In this document: positions 9,075 through 20,917 of the stretch, piece by piece
Layout: each line of letters opens with the position of its first letter
How positions within the stretch are numbered: position 1 is the first letter of the stretch
Origin: Omphiscola glabra
Lineage: Eukaryota > Mollusca > Gastropoda > Lymnaeidae
Length of the DNA: 64,000 bases
Reading direction: 5' to 3'
Assembly (NCBI GenBank): GCA_964017045.1
Contig: OZ024797.1
Span: 19,065,307 to 19,129,306 of the forward strand
The notes under the pieces: generated by a model
Database searches by the model: none
What the model saw: the letters and a program-made list of their open reading frames with translations, nothing else
What the model was told of the DNA's origin: nothing
Position numbers and translations under genes: made by a program

Positions 9075-10637
9075 TCACGAGTCAATCAAACTTTGATCAT
9101 CCGGCGCATGCGCAGCGTGGCAGCATGTTTTATGCACCAGTGTCCTGACATCACTCATAACACCATTCTGCGCGTGCGTCCTCTTTGCTTCTCGAACCTC
9201 CGGGCGCTTACGGTTCGGCGTGCTCATATTCTGACCGGTGCCAAACAGGAGAATATTGTTAGTGTACGCGCTCTTGACCATTGTCCGATTTCTGTCCCTG
9301 GTCTTTTTTAAAATAACACTTTCACATTTTTTGGAAACGGTTGTTTTCCGCGGTTTTGGGTGTAAAAATTGCAACGTGGCACAGTCCTGTGTTATGATTG
9401 GGTTTTTAAGTGTTCTCGTACCTGGCGACTTCCCGGACAAAGTTCTGAAACGTTGTCGCCGTGGCAGATGACACTCGCACTGCAGCATGTCCCAAAAGAA
9501 ACGCCCGTACCGCTGCTTCATGCGTCCGCTGTTCTGGGCGTACATGTAAGGGTCGAGGGCGCTGTTGAGGAAAACGAGGGCGATCCCGCAGAGTTTGACC
9601 TGATAAAGAATGATTGACTCGCCGGTGATCATCTCGATGAAATGCGAGACGACGAGGGGCGTCCAGCACAGGGCAATGATCAAAATGACCACGAAGCACA
9701 TCGTGACGGCTTTGTTTTCTTTGTCCAGCGCGGCCATGCAACTGCAGCAGGAACAGTGCTTCAGCACCTCGGCTTTCTTTGCGACCTTCCCCGAGAGAGC
9801 TCTGCTGTCCACGAGGATCTGTTGCATGTCGAAGGCCAGACCCGGCTTCTCGCTGATGTTGGTCGTCGGCATCTGTTTGTACATGGCGGGACGGAGGAGC
9901 GGCTGGAGGGCTTTGACCCGCAGGTACGTCTGCACCTTAACGGCCTTGGCTATGACACCGTACGATGCGACGATGACGACGAAGCTGATGACGACGACGG
10001 GACTGATGAAAAAGAGGATCACGTTATTGCTCATGATGTCATTGCTGTTCATGACCGCCTGGCACGTGGTGTATGATTCGGACCACGAGAAGGTCACGTG
10101 CATCGTTCCGCCGACCGCCGTGCCGATTCCTACGGCGTAAATAACGACAAGAACGCACGCCGTCTTGGCGGTGCTCAGCGCGCCCTTGACCCTGCCTCGG
10201 ATACGGGACTGTCTGTGGGCCGCGATGGCCACGAGTGTCAACAGGGACAAAAGACCACACGTGGTGGACGCGAAAAGAAATCCCCCGCAGAATTCTCGAG
10301 GCGATGGCGGGTCTGAAAACAAGAGGTACAGAAACGTGGGAGACAAGCACAGGCAGATGATGAAGTCGGCACCTGCCAGGTTGAACACCAGCACGTCGAA
10401 GTTGGACCTCAGTTTCCGGCACTGTAACGCCGACAGCAGCACCATGCCGTTTCCGAAGGTGCCCAAGATGACCACGAAGATGACCAGCACCGTGCAGACC
10501 GCCAGCGTTGCCGTGTGGACAGATCCGTGGAAGGAAGGATCCCACTCAGGGGGCGTTAGAACCGGCGGCGCCCCCATCGTTATATTTATATATCCAACGG
10601 GCACGGGGACGTGTCTGCGGATATCGATAACAGGCAT
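9075..10637 (-). CDS. Class A (rhodopsin-like) orphan G-protein-coupled receptor
   Basis: An intact 520-residue seven-transmembrane receptor for signalling at the plasma membrane. Membrane segments lie at about 44-70, 80-107, 115-142, 157-178, 204-232, 306-334 and 345-368. Class A landmarks: N63 (TM1, GN), D91 (TM2, NLAGAD), C117 and C192 (extracellular disulfide pair), P213 (TM5), CWTP at 324-327 (TM6), and DPYMY at 362-366 in place of NPxxY (TM7). Oddities: the TM3 end reads HRQ (141-143) instead of DRY, the TM4 tryptophan is missing, loop 3 is long (about 75 aa) with HCSCCSC at 294-300, and the basic C-tail is about 150 aa. N-glycosylation is possible at N18 (NIT). I chose the ATG at 10637 because an in-frame TAG lies nine codons upstream; a short spliced 5' exon is not excluded. 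No intron interrupts it. It is GC-rich relative to its flanks. The ligand and subfamily are unknown to me. Confidence 0.93.
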   Translation of the reverse strand: MPVIDIRRHVPVPVGYINITMGAPPVLTPPEWDPSFHGSVHTATLAVCTVLVIFVVILGTFGNGMVLLSALQCRKLRSNFDVLVFNLAGADFIICLCLSPTFLYLLFSDPPSPREFCGGFLFASTTCGLLSLLTLVAIAAHRQSRIRGRVKGALSTAKTACVLVVIYAVGIGTAVGGTMHVTFSWSESYTTCQAVMNSNDIMSNNVILFFISPVVVISFVVIVASYGVIAKAVKVQTYLRVKALQPLLRPAMYKQMPTTNISEKPGLAFDMQQILVDSRALSGKVAKKAEVLKHCSCCSCMAALDKENKAVTMCFVVILIIALCWTPLVVSHFIEMITGESIILYQVKLCGIALVFLNSALDPYMYAQNSGRMKQRYGRFFWDMLQCECHLPRRQRFRTLSGKSPGTRTLKNPIITQDCATLQFLHPKPRKTTVSKKCESVILKKTRDRNRTMVKSAYTNNILLFGTGQNMSTPNRKRPEVREAKRTHAQNGVMSDVRTLVHKTCCHAAHAPDDQSLIDS

Positions 10638-13600
10638 AGTTGATAAGTTACCCAATGTCTAATCCACAAATTCCGGGTTTCGTTAACCGAAACCATTGAA
10701 AGTAATTTTCGTACATTTGCTAAACACACTTATCACATAGCAATCACTAAAAAATATCCATTACAGGCGCATTAACTCATGATTTTTGTATTCTTAATCC
10801 AGGCTTTCAGTTTCCTTTAGCACTGTGATAGAAACATTCAACTCTTGAGTCTTTTATCTGATCACAACGTCGAGGGCGAAAAAGTAAACGATAAATTTCC
10901 CATCAAGCTCTGAAACGCCCGTCTCTTGTAGTTTCCGAATTAAAGAACCCTGGGAGCTTACCACGAGGGCAACAAAAACAAAACTAGCGCTCATTACTCA
11001 TCATCAAGAGTTCGGCTCGTGGAAAGAGCTGCTTTGTCGGGAACACGTTCACCCCCACCGAGTCTTTGTAGAAACGTGATCGTGTCGGGTTTCCACCTTA
11101 ATTCCTCGCACATCCGACTTCAGAATCATGTAGACTTCCTGGCACTGCCTGCTGGGACGATTTTTCTCTATTTCAGAACTTTTTTTTTTTTTTAAATGAA
11201 CTTTCAGTTGTTTTTTTTTTAAAGGGCTGGGGTGGGATGGATGCAATGACACGTCAATGAGTTGAGGGCCTCACTGCTGGATATGGATTAAAGGTTAACA
11301 ATGGTGTCGCGGTAATCAGGGCCCCCAGGCAGGAGATCAAAGGTGGGTGGAGGGGCCTCAGTGCAGTGGCGACGATTCGTTTCATCACACAGCGTCCCCC
11401 CCCGGGGACGAAGAACGTCAGATAGTGCGAGACATCTGGAGGGTCAGTCGAGGACTGGAGGCGGGTACCTGTGTGAATGTCAGACAGGAAACAACGGCGT
11501 TGCCAGCCGCCAGGGCCCAGTCAAGCAGTTCGAATAGTGTCAGCAGGCGAGGAATAACAAGGGCTGTACTGTACTATGATCGACTGGTGCTCCTGGTCTG
11601 GAGCGTTTGCTTTTATATATATATGTTAAAGTCTTCAGGACACCGGGATGAGGAAGGAGAGACTACAAAAGGAATGGGGAAGTTTGGGGTGGTCGGGGTG
11701 CTGTTGGGTTGGGGGGTTGAAGATGCACTGAAACCTGGGTGATGTGGGGTTAGGTTTACCGTAAGGCTTTTGCCTCTGGGAGTATGGAAAAGGTCAGGTT
11801 GGAAAGTAAATGTTTTCCTGTAGAACCTGGCCTGACTTATTTCGGTGGACCCTCGCTGTTGTGTCTTGTGAGTTTGTTTTGTCAGGGGTGTATCTATACC
11901 CTCGCGTGGGAGGGAGATCGCCAGAAGCGTGGCCCTGAAGTGATTGTCTGTCACGGTGTGTGGGTTAGGTGTGTGATCATCCCTGATGAGTCCACGGCCA
12001 GACGATCTCAAACAGGCATTGCGTCACGCTGAGAGAAAACAAGAAGAATAATCCTCGTAGATTATCACAGCGAGCATGTATCCAACTTGATGGTAACTTG
12101 AGGGCACGGCCTAGTCCATTATTCCTTTGAAACGTTCGGTAACACTATATGGGAAAACACTTCTCTGTTAGGCCAGCTTTAGGCACCGCTGTGCCGGTAT
12201 CAGATACCCACAGAGTGCAATCACTCGTCTGTCGTCAGCTAAGCCACGAAATAGATCGTTAAGACATTTTTTTATTAAAAATCACAGTTTCAGATATTTT
12301 CAAATTAAACAGGTTTGATGTTCCGAACATCTAGGGTTTACTGTTCGCCGATACACAATAATATCTGCCCGAGGCTAGGTTCGTGTTGTCTGAGGGCCTG
12401 TTCAGTCGTGACTAATTCCCTTGGAAACTGCAAGATATTTTTTGTTTTCCTGCACTATCCCAGCTGTTCAGAATAGAAACCCTTGTCTTCACGTCTCGGG
12501 GCCACCGTCCTATCCAAGTGAGGACATCTGTCAACGCCTGGCCGGCTAAAGTGTGATATGGGGGTCTCGCTCATGAATATGGATCAAAAGACGAAGACAA
12601 TCGCGGAGAGGGCTGTTGGGTGAGGCCCCGGGTTCATGAAACCAACAGGGGAATAATGGCCGGTTCCCACGAGTTTTTTTTAATGGGAGGTGCAGGGGAG
12701 AGAACGAGTTAAATCTTTTTTTTTATTTCACAAAATATGGAATTCAAGAATCGGCCGAGGGTTGGTGACAATAATATCAATGATATTGTTGGTGACGATA
12801 ATGTTGTACCTTGTCTAACCGCTTTCTACAAATGCAAAGCTTTGTCGAATTAACAGACGTGGTCTAGTCACTATCAGGGCAGTGTAGACGTATAATGATA
12901 AAGGACTATTTGGCTGAGTGGTTCATAACACGTTCAAGTTCCAGCTCTCACCGTCATTGTCACACAATTAATGTCATTCACATTTGTAATACTCCAACTG
13001 TTACTTTACTGGGCGTGTATCACACTGACCATAATATCGCAAGTGTTCCACTGTCCGGGCTGTATCGCCGTGACCGGATGTATCACTCTGACCACGAGTA
13101 TCACTGTGACGTCTCCACGAATCAACTTCCCACTTTGCTGACGTCACCACCACTGACTGCAGTTCGCCGACATTAATTCACAATTCAATTTTCCCCTCCT
13201 CTGTCCTCGTGCACACACCTTTCACTGGATGTCTGCCCCACACCTTTCACTGGATGTCTGCCCCACACCTGGGCTCCCCCCATAGAAAATTATTCTTTTC
13301 CTTTTATCTTGCCCTGATCCCCCGTCGCCCCTCTACCCACCGTTCCACGAGTCTACAGTAAGGTAAGCTCGGCTCTTGGCCCGCACAACAATAACGGGTG
13401 ATTTCAGCTCGACTGACACTGGCGAGGGCGCTTGTATTTAGACAAGGTTCCTAATCCCCCGAGCACCGCAGGGGGCGCCCTGGCAAGCCTTTCTGCACGA
13501 TAGCCAAGTAACGTACACGACCCTCGCTACCGTCTCTCTATCTATCCCTTCTGGTAATGTTCAAATTTTTTGGACGTAAAATCTCGTCTGTGTTCCTCTG

Positions 13601-14276
13601 CACTTCGTATATCAACTATTATTCTTTTGCGTGAACAACGTGCCGAGCGATACGAGAGATGAAATTCCCTGATAGTACCGCGGGCTTTTCATTTGTCTCA
13701 ATTCTTCCAAGTGCTGCCTGGGCCCGGGTTGGTTTATCAACATTGAAATTATCAACTTTCTCTTGTACTTTGAACCCAAGCGTGTGTCAAGACTTCTTTT
13801 ATCCGATAGGTTCAGGTGCAGGTTTCAGTTACTCTCCCTTTTCTTTCCCACCTCTGGGTCCGTGACGTCGAGGGATCGCCAAATGTTTACGTGAAATCCC
13901 GTTGCTATCTGCAAGACAAGCACAAAGAGAAAGTTTAGTCCGTGGAGTAACACTGGCTTGGACAGGTATGCGTGTGTGTGTGTGTAAAAAAAAAAGGGGG
14001 GGGGGGTTGATGCACCCCCGGGGGGGGGGAGGAGTTTTCTTATCTTATGAATTTTCTTACTGATCAATCAAATTAAAATGGTTGTATCCTTTTAAACTGC
14101 AAAAGAATAACAGAAATGACGAACACAATGAACAGAAATGTAACGAGAGTTATCTTAAAGTGCATGGCCGTTAATTAATTAAACAACCCTTAAAAACAAA
14201 TGTAATATCGAGCAGTGGAGGATGGGGCTGAAACTTTGACAAAATACGCATACAAGTAACGCAATTTACAAGCATC
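10638..14276. other. Long stretch upstream of the GPCR, no gene seen
   Basis: This should contain the receptor's promoter and any non-coding 5' exon, but I could not place them. Moderately GC-rich unique sequence (11300-12000, 12350-12700, 13200-13900) with short unsupported frames (up to 132 aa). Homopolymer A/T and G runs occur at 11170-11220 and 13985-14030. A single CRE-like TGACGTCA lies near 13139. A weak degenerate repeat (TATCAC-TGACC) spans about 13018-13110. Confidence 0.4.
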
Positions 14277-14292
14277 CCAGTAGTTAGTTATT

Positions 14293-14298
14293 TCTCTT

Positions 14299-14341
<43 letters not shown>
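14293..14341. repeat. (TC)n-(TA)n microsatellite
   Basis: An uninterrupted TC run is followed directly by a TA run. Confidence 0.95.
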
Positions 14342-14590
14342 TCTAATGCCCCACCCGCTTTTACACAGCAGATTTATTTCACCAACTATTTGGGAAAAAA
14401 CAAAAGAAAATATTACGCACCAAAGGCACTTGTGATATAATTTTTTTTTTAATAATCACATTTAGCGCAGATATATTATAGGGAATTTTATTTGGTGAAA
14501 TCAGCGCCATTGTATTTCCTTCATGTTCCCTTGAAGAACAGGGCAAACTTATTTGTGGGGTTTGGGGGCAACTTAGAGAGGGTGGCTGAA

Positions 14591-15018
14591 TGTGTTGTCA
14601 TTGTCCATAAGTCTATGTGTTGTCATTGTCCATAAGTCTATGTGTTGTCATTGTCCATAAGTCTATGTGTTGTCATTGTCCATAAGTCTATGTTTTGTCA
14701 TTGTCCATAAGTCTATGTGTTGTCATTGTCCATAAGTCTATGTTTTGTCATTGTCCATAAGTCTATGTTTTGTCATTGTCCATAAGTCTATGTGTTGTCA
14801 TTGTCCATAAGTCTATGTGTTGTTATTGTCCATAAGTCTATGTGTTGTCATTGTCCATAAGTCTATGTGTTGTCATTGTCCATAAGTCTATGTGTTGTCA
14901 TTGACCATAAGTCTATGTTTTGTCATTGTCCATAAGTCTATGTGTTGTCATTGTCCATAAGTCTATGTTTTGTCATTGTCAATAAGTCTATGTTTTGTCA
15001 TTGTCCATAAGTCTATGT
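14591..15018. repeat. 25 bp minisatellite (17 units)
   Basis: Units of exactly 25 bp, core TTGTCATTGTCCATAAGTCT. They differ mainly by TGTG versus TTTT before the TTGTCA, plus rare point changes. Length is almost perfectly conserved, which indicates recent homogenisation. Confidence 0.96.
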
Positions 15019-16714
15019 GCCAGGTTTGACGGAAAGTTAACATAAAGAATTTTAAAAGGTTATATTTTCATCTGTATTAACTTTACTGAAACCAATCCAA
15101 TTTAAATATAATTTTTAAAATCTACTTTTTTTTTTTTTACAAGTATAAATAATCTTTGATATGTAAGTATTTTATTATAAATTATACATACATTCAACAT
15201 AATATTTAGATAATATTTTTTTAACTAAATTATCTAAATGTGATTGTTTAACTATTGTCTGTATAACCTGAGGTTTGGCAATCTTTACTATAAATTATTA
15301 TGTATGACCGGCTACAGTTATCAATTTGAAAGCAAATTTAATATTAGGGTTATAGTCGTACTATAGTAACCTCGGTGGAAGGGTGTGTTTTGTATAGAAG
15401 ACATTCTACAGGAGCTCAGTATACAAATAACAAAACTGCTCACTCCGAGGTGTAGCAAATATCGCCCAAAACCCGAATATGCTCTACGCTGAAATTGGTA
15501 GATAGATCGTTTTAGAACGAACTAAACAATTTATTTAACCTTCTTCCCCAACACACATTTCAGGGAAAAGGGGGGGGGGAGAGGATGTACATATTTTTAT
15601 GCGAATAACATATCCTTAAATCCCATTTACCAATGTATACAGTTAGCTCATAGCTTTAATGACGTTGGAAAAGGGAAAACAGTGGCGAAGATTTTCTTTG
15701 ATGCTATATATAAGGGAAAATGTATTTTTTTTCCCCTCCCATTTTCCCAAATGTAGAATTCAGGGGCGGAGGATAAGGGGCGGGCACATATTTTTGAAGA
15801 TAACAATATGTTTATATTAAACAATTTATTGTAAACATTTCGTGAAAATACATTTAAAAATGACAAAGAGTGAAGGTATTTGTATGTGGATAACAATATT
15901 TAAAAAAAAAAAAGGCAAAATAACTTTACAGAGAAGTGAACATTTAATCTTACAAAAAAAGTTACATGATTCTGTTTTATGTCCGGAAAATAGAGTTCAG
16001 ACACGGGGTTAGGATTTTCTTCAAATTTATATATATATATATATACATAATGTATGTATGCCATCCTTCCGTCTTCACGAGACGATGGAGTAGCTATATT
16101 GTAGTCCTACACTTCGACGAGTGGCTCACTAGGCCAATCCTGGAGTGACAATCTCGACTGCATTTCACGCAGGAGAATGATGATTCCTGGTTAATATCAT
16201 TTTACGAAAATACAGTGCAGGGTCATGTAAGAAGGTTAGGATAAACTGTTTTGAGATACAGAATTTTTCTTTAATAACAAGACTGTTGCAGCTGTGAAAA
16301 CTAATTCAGAGATTTCTTTTCTTTCGTTATGAGAATTCGGTGTTTAACGAGTTTTGCGAAGAGATGGTTCAGGGGTTAGGCAAAAAATGTGAAGAAAATC
16401 GATTGTGACCATTTTAAACATGTGCTTGTTGCTTGGGCTGAATCTGTCTGTGGGTGCGCAGATGGCTCATCGGTTCCGTCCTGGCAGGAAATGTTCTGGT
16501 GTAGAAGCTGCTGGGGATAGATGGGACGAATCCCGGTACAGATTTAACTCGGGCTTTCCTGGCTTGTCTTTTCTTTTGTCCAGCAGCTATTCTAATAGCC
16601 TCATGTAGCATTGATCTCTTGAGTATGCGGGAGAGCGTCACGTGACTCGGTTCTTTGAGGACTGTCCCCACATGTCCGGCTCAATCTGAAATGTTTTCAA
16701 AGATGCTTTTAGTG
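15019..16714. other. AT-rich intergenic DNA, no gene seen
   Basis: Two loosely similar segments (about 15545-15620 and 15725-15810, each with a CAGGG-rich core followed by ACATATTTTT) look like an old duplication. A short (TA)n lies at about 16029-16046. No supported coding sequence. Confidence 0.4.
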
Positions 16715-16913
16715 CAGCGGTTCTCCACCTGTGGGTCGCGACCCCTTTGGTGGGTCGAACGACCCTTTCACAAGGGTCGCATAAGACCATCGGAAAACAC
16801 ATATACTCGACAGTTGTGAAGCAGCTACGAAAATAATTTTCTTGTTGGGGGGTCGCCACAACATGAGAAACTGTATTACAGGATCGCGACATAAGGAAGG
16901 TTGAGAACCACTA
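16715..16913 (+). mobile_element. SPIN-like hAT MITE, copy 2 (199 bp)
   Basis: Starts CAGCGGTTCTCCACCTGTGG and ends GGTTGAGAACCACTA (last base mutated from G). Flanks TTTTAGTG (16707-16714) and GTTTAGTG (16914-16921) form an 8 bp duplication with one mismatch. Collinear over its whole length with the copies at 4766-4963 and 41294-41490. Non-coding. Confidence 0.93.
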
Positions 16914-17086
16914 GTTTAGTGTGTCTTGAAAGAATTTCGTTTGCCCCCTTCCCACATTAAACAGTTTGCCCTGCTTGAGTTCACCATAATATATTCAATT
17001 GGGCAAGCGGCCGTCTGACACTCTCGCAACATGGCCCACCCAGCAAAGCTGGGACTCCATAAAAATAAGGTGTGTATACTGTGGAG

Positions 17087-17999
17087 ACCTGCTTGTGTGA
17101 GTACCTCAGTGTCTGGGACCTTGTCCCGCCAGACCTGCTTGTGTGAGTACCTCAGTGTCTGGGACCTTGTCCCGCCAGACCTGCTTGTGTGAGTACCTCA
17201 GTGTCTGGGACCTTGTCCCGCCGGACCTGCTTGTGTGAGTACCTCAGTGTCTGGGACCTTGTCCCGCCAGACCTGCTTGTGTGAGTACCTCAGTGTCTGG
17301 GGCCTTGTCCCGCCAGACCTGCTTGTATGAGTACCTCAGTGTCTGGGACCTTGTCCCGCCAGACCTGCTTGTGTGAGTACCTCAGTGTCTGGCATCTTGT
17401 CCCGCCAGACCTGCTTGTGTGAGTACCTCAGTGTCTGGGACCTTGTCCCGCCAGACCTGCTTGTGTGAGTACCTCAGTGTCTGGGATCTTGTCCCGCCAG
17501 ACCTGCTTGTGTGAGTACCTCAGTGTCTGGGACCTTGTCCCGCCGGACCTGCTTGTGTGAGTACCTCAGTGTCTGGGACCTTGTCCTGCCAGACCTGCTT
17601 GTGTGAGTACCTCAGTGTCTGGGGCCTTGTCCCGCCAGACCTGCTTGTAAGAGTACCTCAGTGTCTGGGACCTTGTCCCGCCAGACCTGCTTGTGTGAGA
17701 ACCTCAGTGTCTGGGACCTTGTCCCGCCAGACCTGCTTGTGTGAGTACCTCAGTGTCTGGGACCTTGTCCTGCCAGTCCTGCTTGTGTGAGTACCTCAGT
17801 GTCTGGGACCTTGTCCTACCAGTCCTGCTTGTGTGAGTACCTCAGTGTCTGGGACCTTGTCCTGCCAGACCTGCTTGAGTGAGTACCTCAGTGTCTGGGA
17901 TCTTGTCCCGCCAGACCTGCTTGGGTGAGAACCTCAGTGTCTGGGACCTTGTCCTGCCAGTCCTGCTTGTGCAAGTACCTGTGTCTGGGACCTTGTCCT
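17087..17999. repeat. 46 bp minisatellite (about 20 units)
   Basis: Units of 46 bp containing CCTGCTTGTGTGAGTACCTC, then AGTGTCTGGGACCTTGTCCC, then GCCAGA. Point variants (GGGGCCTTG, GGATCTTG, GCCGGA, CTGCCAGTCC) are shared among neighbouring units, so conversion or slippage is local. The right-hand units are the most variable. Confidence 0.96.
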
Positions 18000-18227
18000 G
18001 ACATTTGATGTTGAGCATTTTTCAGAGGCTCATCATGTGAATTTGGTTTAGTTTCCTAGCATGACGTTGATAGATTGCCCCTGTGTCATGTGCATGCAAC
18101 CGAGAAGCTTGCAACACTTCCTTTCATATCCGCCTCTGACTCGGCGTTATGGGCACAGTTATTGGCATACACAGATATATGTGCGGACCTTGGATTTAGT
18201 GTTTAGTCTCCAGGGGTTAAATACTTA

Positions 18228-19812
18228 ACCATCAGTTCTGTATCTGATGCAGATTCCAATGTCTCCTCTCTCTGAAAGCATCAGCTACCATCAGTTCTGT
18301 ATCTAATGCAGATTCTAATGTCTCCCCTCTCTGAAAGCATCAGCTACCATCAGTTCTGTATCTGATGCAGATTCCAATGTCTCCCCTCTCTGAAAGCATC
18401 AGCTACCATCAGTTATGTATCTAATGCAGATTCTAATGTCTCCCCTCTCTGAAAGCATCAGCTACCATCAGTTCTGTATCTAATGCAGATTCTAATGTCT
18501 TCCCTCTCTGAAAGCATCAGCTACCATCAGTTCTGTATCTGATGCAGATTCCAATGTCTCCCCTCTCTGAAAGCATCAGCTACCATCAGTTATGTATCTA
18601 ATGCAGATTCTAATGTCTCCCCTCTCTGAAAGCATCAGCTACCATCAGTTCTGTATCTGATGCAGATTCTAATGTCTCCCCTCTCTGAAAGCATCAGCTT
18701 CCATCAGTTCTGTATCTGATGCAGATTCCAATGTCTCCCCTCTCTGAAAGCATCAGCTACCATCAGTTCTGTATCTAATGCAGATTCTAATGTCTCCCCT
18801 CTCTGAAAGCATCAGCTACCATCAGTTCTGTATCTGATGCAGATTCCAATGTCTCCCTTCTCTGAAAGCTTCAGCTACCATCAGTTCTGTATCTAATGCA
18901 GATTCTAATGTCTCCCCTCTCTGAAAGCATCAGCTACCATCAGTTCTGTATCTGATGCAGATTCCAATGTCTCCCTTCTCTGAAAGCATCAGCTACCATC
19001 AGTTCTGTATCTAATGCAGATTCTAATGTCTCCCCTCTCTGAAAGCATCAGCTACGATCATTCCTGTATCTAATGCAGATTCTAATGTCTCCCCTCTCTG
19101 AAAGCATCAGCTACCATCAGTTCTGTATCTAATGCAGATTCTAATGTCTCCCCTCTCTGAAAGCATCAGCTACCATCAGTTCTGTATCTAATGCAGATTC
19201 TAATGTCTCCCCTCTCTGAAAGCATCAGCTACCATCAGTTCTGTATCTAATGCAGATTCTAATGTCTTCCCTCTCTGAAAGCATCAGCTACCATCATCCC
19301 TGTATCTAATGCAGATTCTAATGTCTCCCCTCTCTGAAAGCATCGGCTACCATCATTCCTGTATCTAATGCAGATTCTAATGTCTCCCCTCTCTGAAAGC
19401 ATCAGCTACCATCATTCCTGTATCTAATGCAGATTCTAATGTCTCCCCTCTCTGAAAGCATCAGCTACCATCATTCCTGTATCTAATGCAGATTCTAATG
19501 TCTCCCCTCTCTGAAAGCATCAGCTACCATCATTCCTGTATCTAATGCAGATTCTAATGTCTCCCCTCTCTGAAAGCATCAGCTACCATCATTCCTGTAT
19601 CTAATGCAGATTCTAATGTCTCCCCTCTCTGAAAGCATCAGCTACCATCATTCCTGTATCTGATGCAGATTCTAATGTCTCCCCTCTCTGAAAGCGTCAG
19701 CTACCATCATTCCTGTATCTAATGCAGATTCTAATGTCTCCCCTCTCTGAAAGCATCAGCTACCATCATTCCTGTATCTGATGCAGATTCTAATGTCTCC
19801 CCTCTCTGAAAG
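18228..19812. repeat. 59 bp minisatellite (about 27 units) with dimer structure
   Basis: Units of 59 bp: TACCATCAGTTCTGTATCTA, ATGCAGATTCTAATGTCTCC, CCTCTCTGAAAGCATCAGC. In the left half a GATGCAGATTCCAATG type often alternates with an AATGCAGATTCTAATG type, giving a 118 bp higher-order repeat. In the right half (from about 19290) nearly all units carry CATCATTCCTG instead of CATCAGTTCTG. Confidence 0.97.
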
Positions 19813-19898
19813 CACCAGACAGCTTGACGGAGAACATGATGTCTGATGTCTGTGCTAGAGAAATACTTTAGATGTCTTATGTTTCAACTGTTATCATT

Positions 19899-20020
19899 GT
19901 CAAATGTTGTCTTGGTTTAAATATATCTTAATATCCATGTGCTGCAATAGAATATGTACAGTGTAATAAAACAAAATCTTTTGGATTAATAAAAGTATCG
20001 TATCTGATCGTATCTTATAA
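19899..20020 (+). mobile_element. LINE/SINE 3' tail fragment, copy 1
   Basis: Contains AAATGTTGTCTTGG, ATGTGCTGCAATAGAATATG, GTAATAAAAC and GGATTAATAAAAGTATCGTA. It ends in degenerate GTATC repeats, a common 3' tail of invertebrate non-LTR elements. A related segment lies at 35175-35313. No protein-coding portion is attached. Confidence 0.6.
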
Positions 20021-20032
20021 TACAACATACAG

Positions 20033-20236
20033 GCCGAGAGAGAGAGAGACAAGAGACAGATAGAGAGACAGAGAGAAAGTAGTAACACAATCACACACAT
20101 ATATTGAGAAGGGATGATAATTGGGAGGGGGGGAACAAAACAAAAACAAACACACACACAGAGAGAGGGGGGAGAGAGGGGGATCGAATAGACGTGTATA
20201 ATTGAATAGAATGGGAGGAGGGGGGATAGAAAAAGC
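20033..20236. repeat. Purine-rich GA tract
   Basis: Imperfect GAGAGA and GGGG-rich sequence broken by CA-rich pieces. Low complexity; the antisense 112 aa frame over it is an artefact. Confidence 0.7.
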
Positions 20237-20261
20237 AAAATAGGGGGAAAGTTAAAGTGAG

Positions 20262-20395
20262 AATTTTGTTAGGTCTATTAGAATAGAGAGATTGTGGCTG
20301 GGTCTATTAGAATAGAGAGAACCTGGTTATGTCTATTAGGATATAGAGAGAATGTGGTTAGGTCTATTAGGATAGAGAGAATTTGGATATGGATT
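20262..20395. repeat. Short minisatellite, about 33 bp unit (4 units)
   Basis: Four imperfect units around the core GGTCTATTAGAATAGAGAGA. Confidence 0.8.
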
Positions 20396-20472
20396 ACGAT
20401 AACTCTTTATTTAACACACATTTATCTGGGAGAAATAGAATTTTAATTAAAATCCATTTCTTAATGGTTATT

Positions 20473-20917
20473 TGTTTGTTAATGGTTATATGAGATATGA
20501 TTTGTTAATGGTTACATGAGATATGATTTGGTAATGGTTGTATGAGATATGATTTGTTAATGGTTGTATGAGATATGATTTGTTAATGGTTATATGAGAT
20601 ATGATTTGTTAATGGTTGTATGAGATATGATTTGTTAATGGTTGTACGAGATATGATTTGTTAATGGTTATATGAGATATGATTTGTTAATGGTTACATG
20701 AGATATGATTTGTTAATGGTTACATGAGATATGATTTGTTAATGGTTGTATGAGATATGATTTGTTAATGGTTACATGAGATATGATTTGTTAATGGTTA
20801 TATGAGATATGATTTGTTAATGGTTACATGAGATATGATTTGTTAATGGTTATATGAGATATGATTTGTTAATGGTTATATGAGATATGATTTGTTAATG
20901 GTTATATGAGATATGAC
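20473..20917. repeat. 26 bp minisatellite (17 units)
   Basis: Units of 26 bp, core TTGTTAATGGTTATATGAGA then TATGAT. Variation is almost confined to ATATGAG / ACATGAG / GTATGAG. Confidence 0.96.

Noticed and set aside
9610..10140. Plus-strand frames of 144-176 aa opposite the receptor
   Set aside because: Shadows of the GC-rich receptor coding strand; no independent features.
10638..10655. Upstream TTG start extending the receptor by six residues
   Set aside because: A non-AUG start is not needed: an ATG lies at 10637 and an in-frame stop is found just upstream of the TTG.
14591..15018. CRISPR-like regular spacing
   Set aside because: Directly adjacent tandem units with no unique spacers, in a eukaryotic genome. 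The same applies to all other arrays here.
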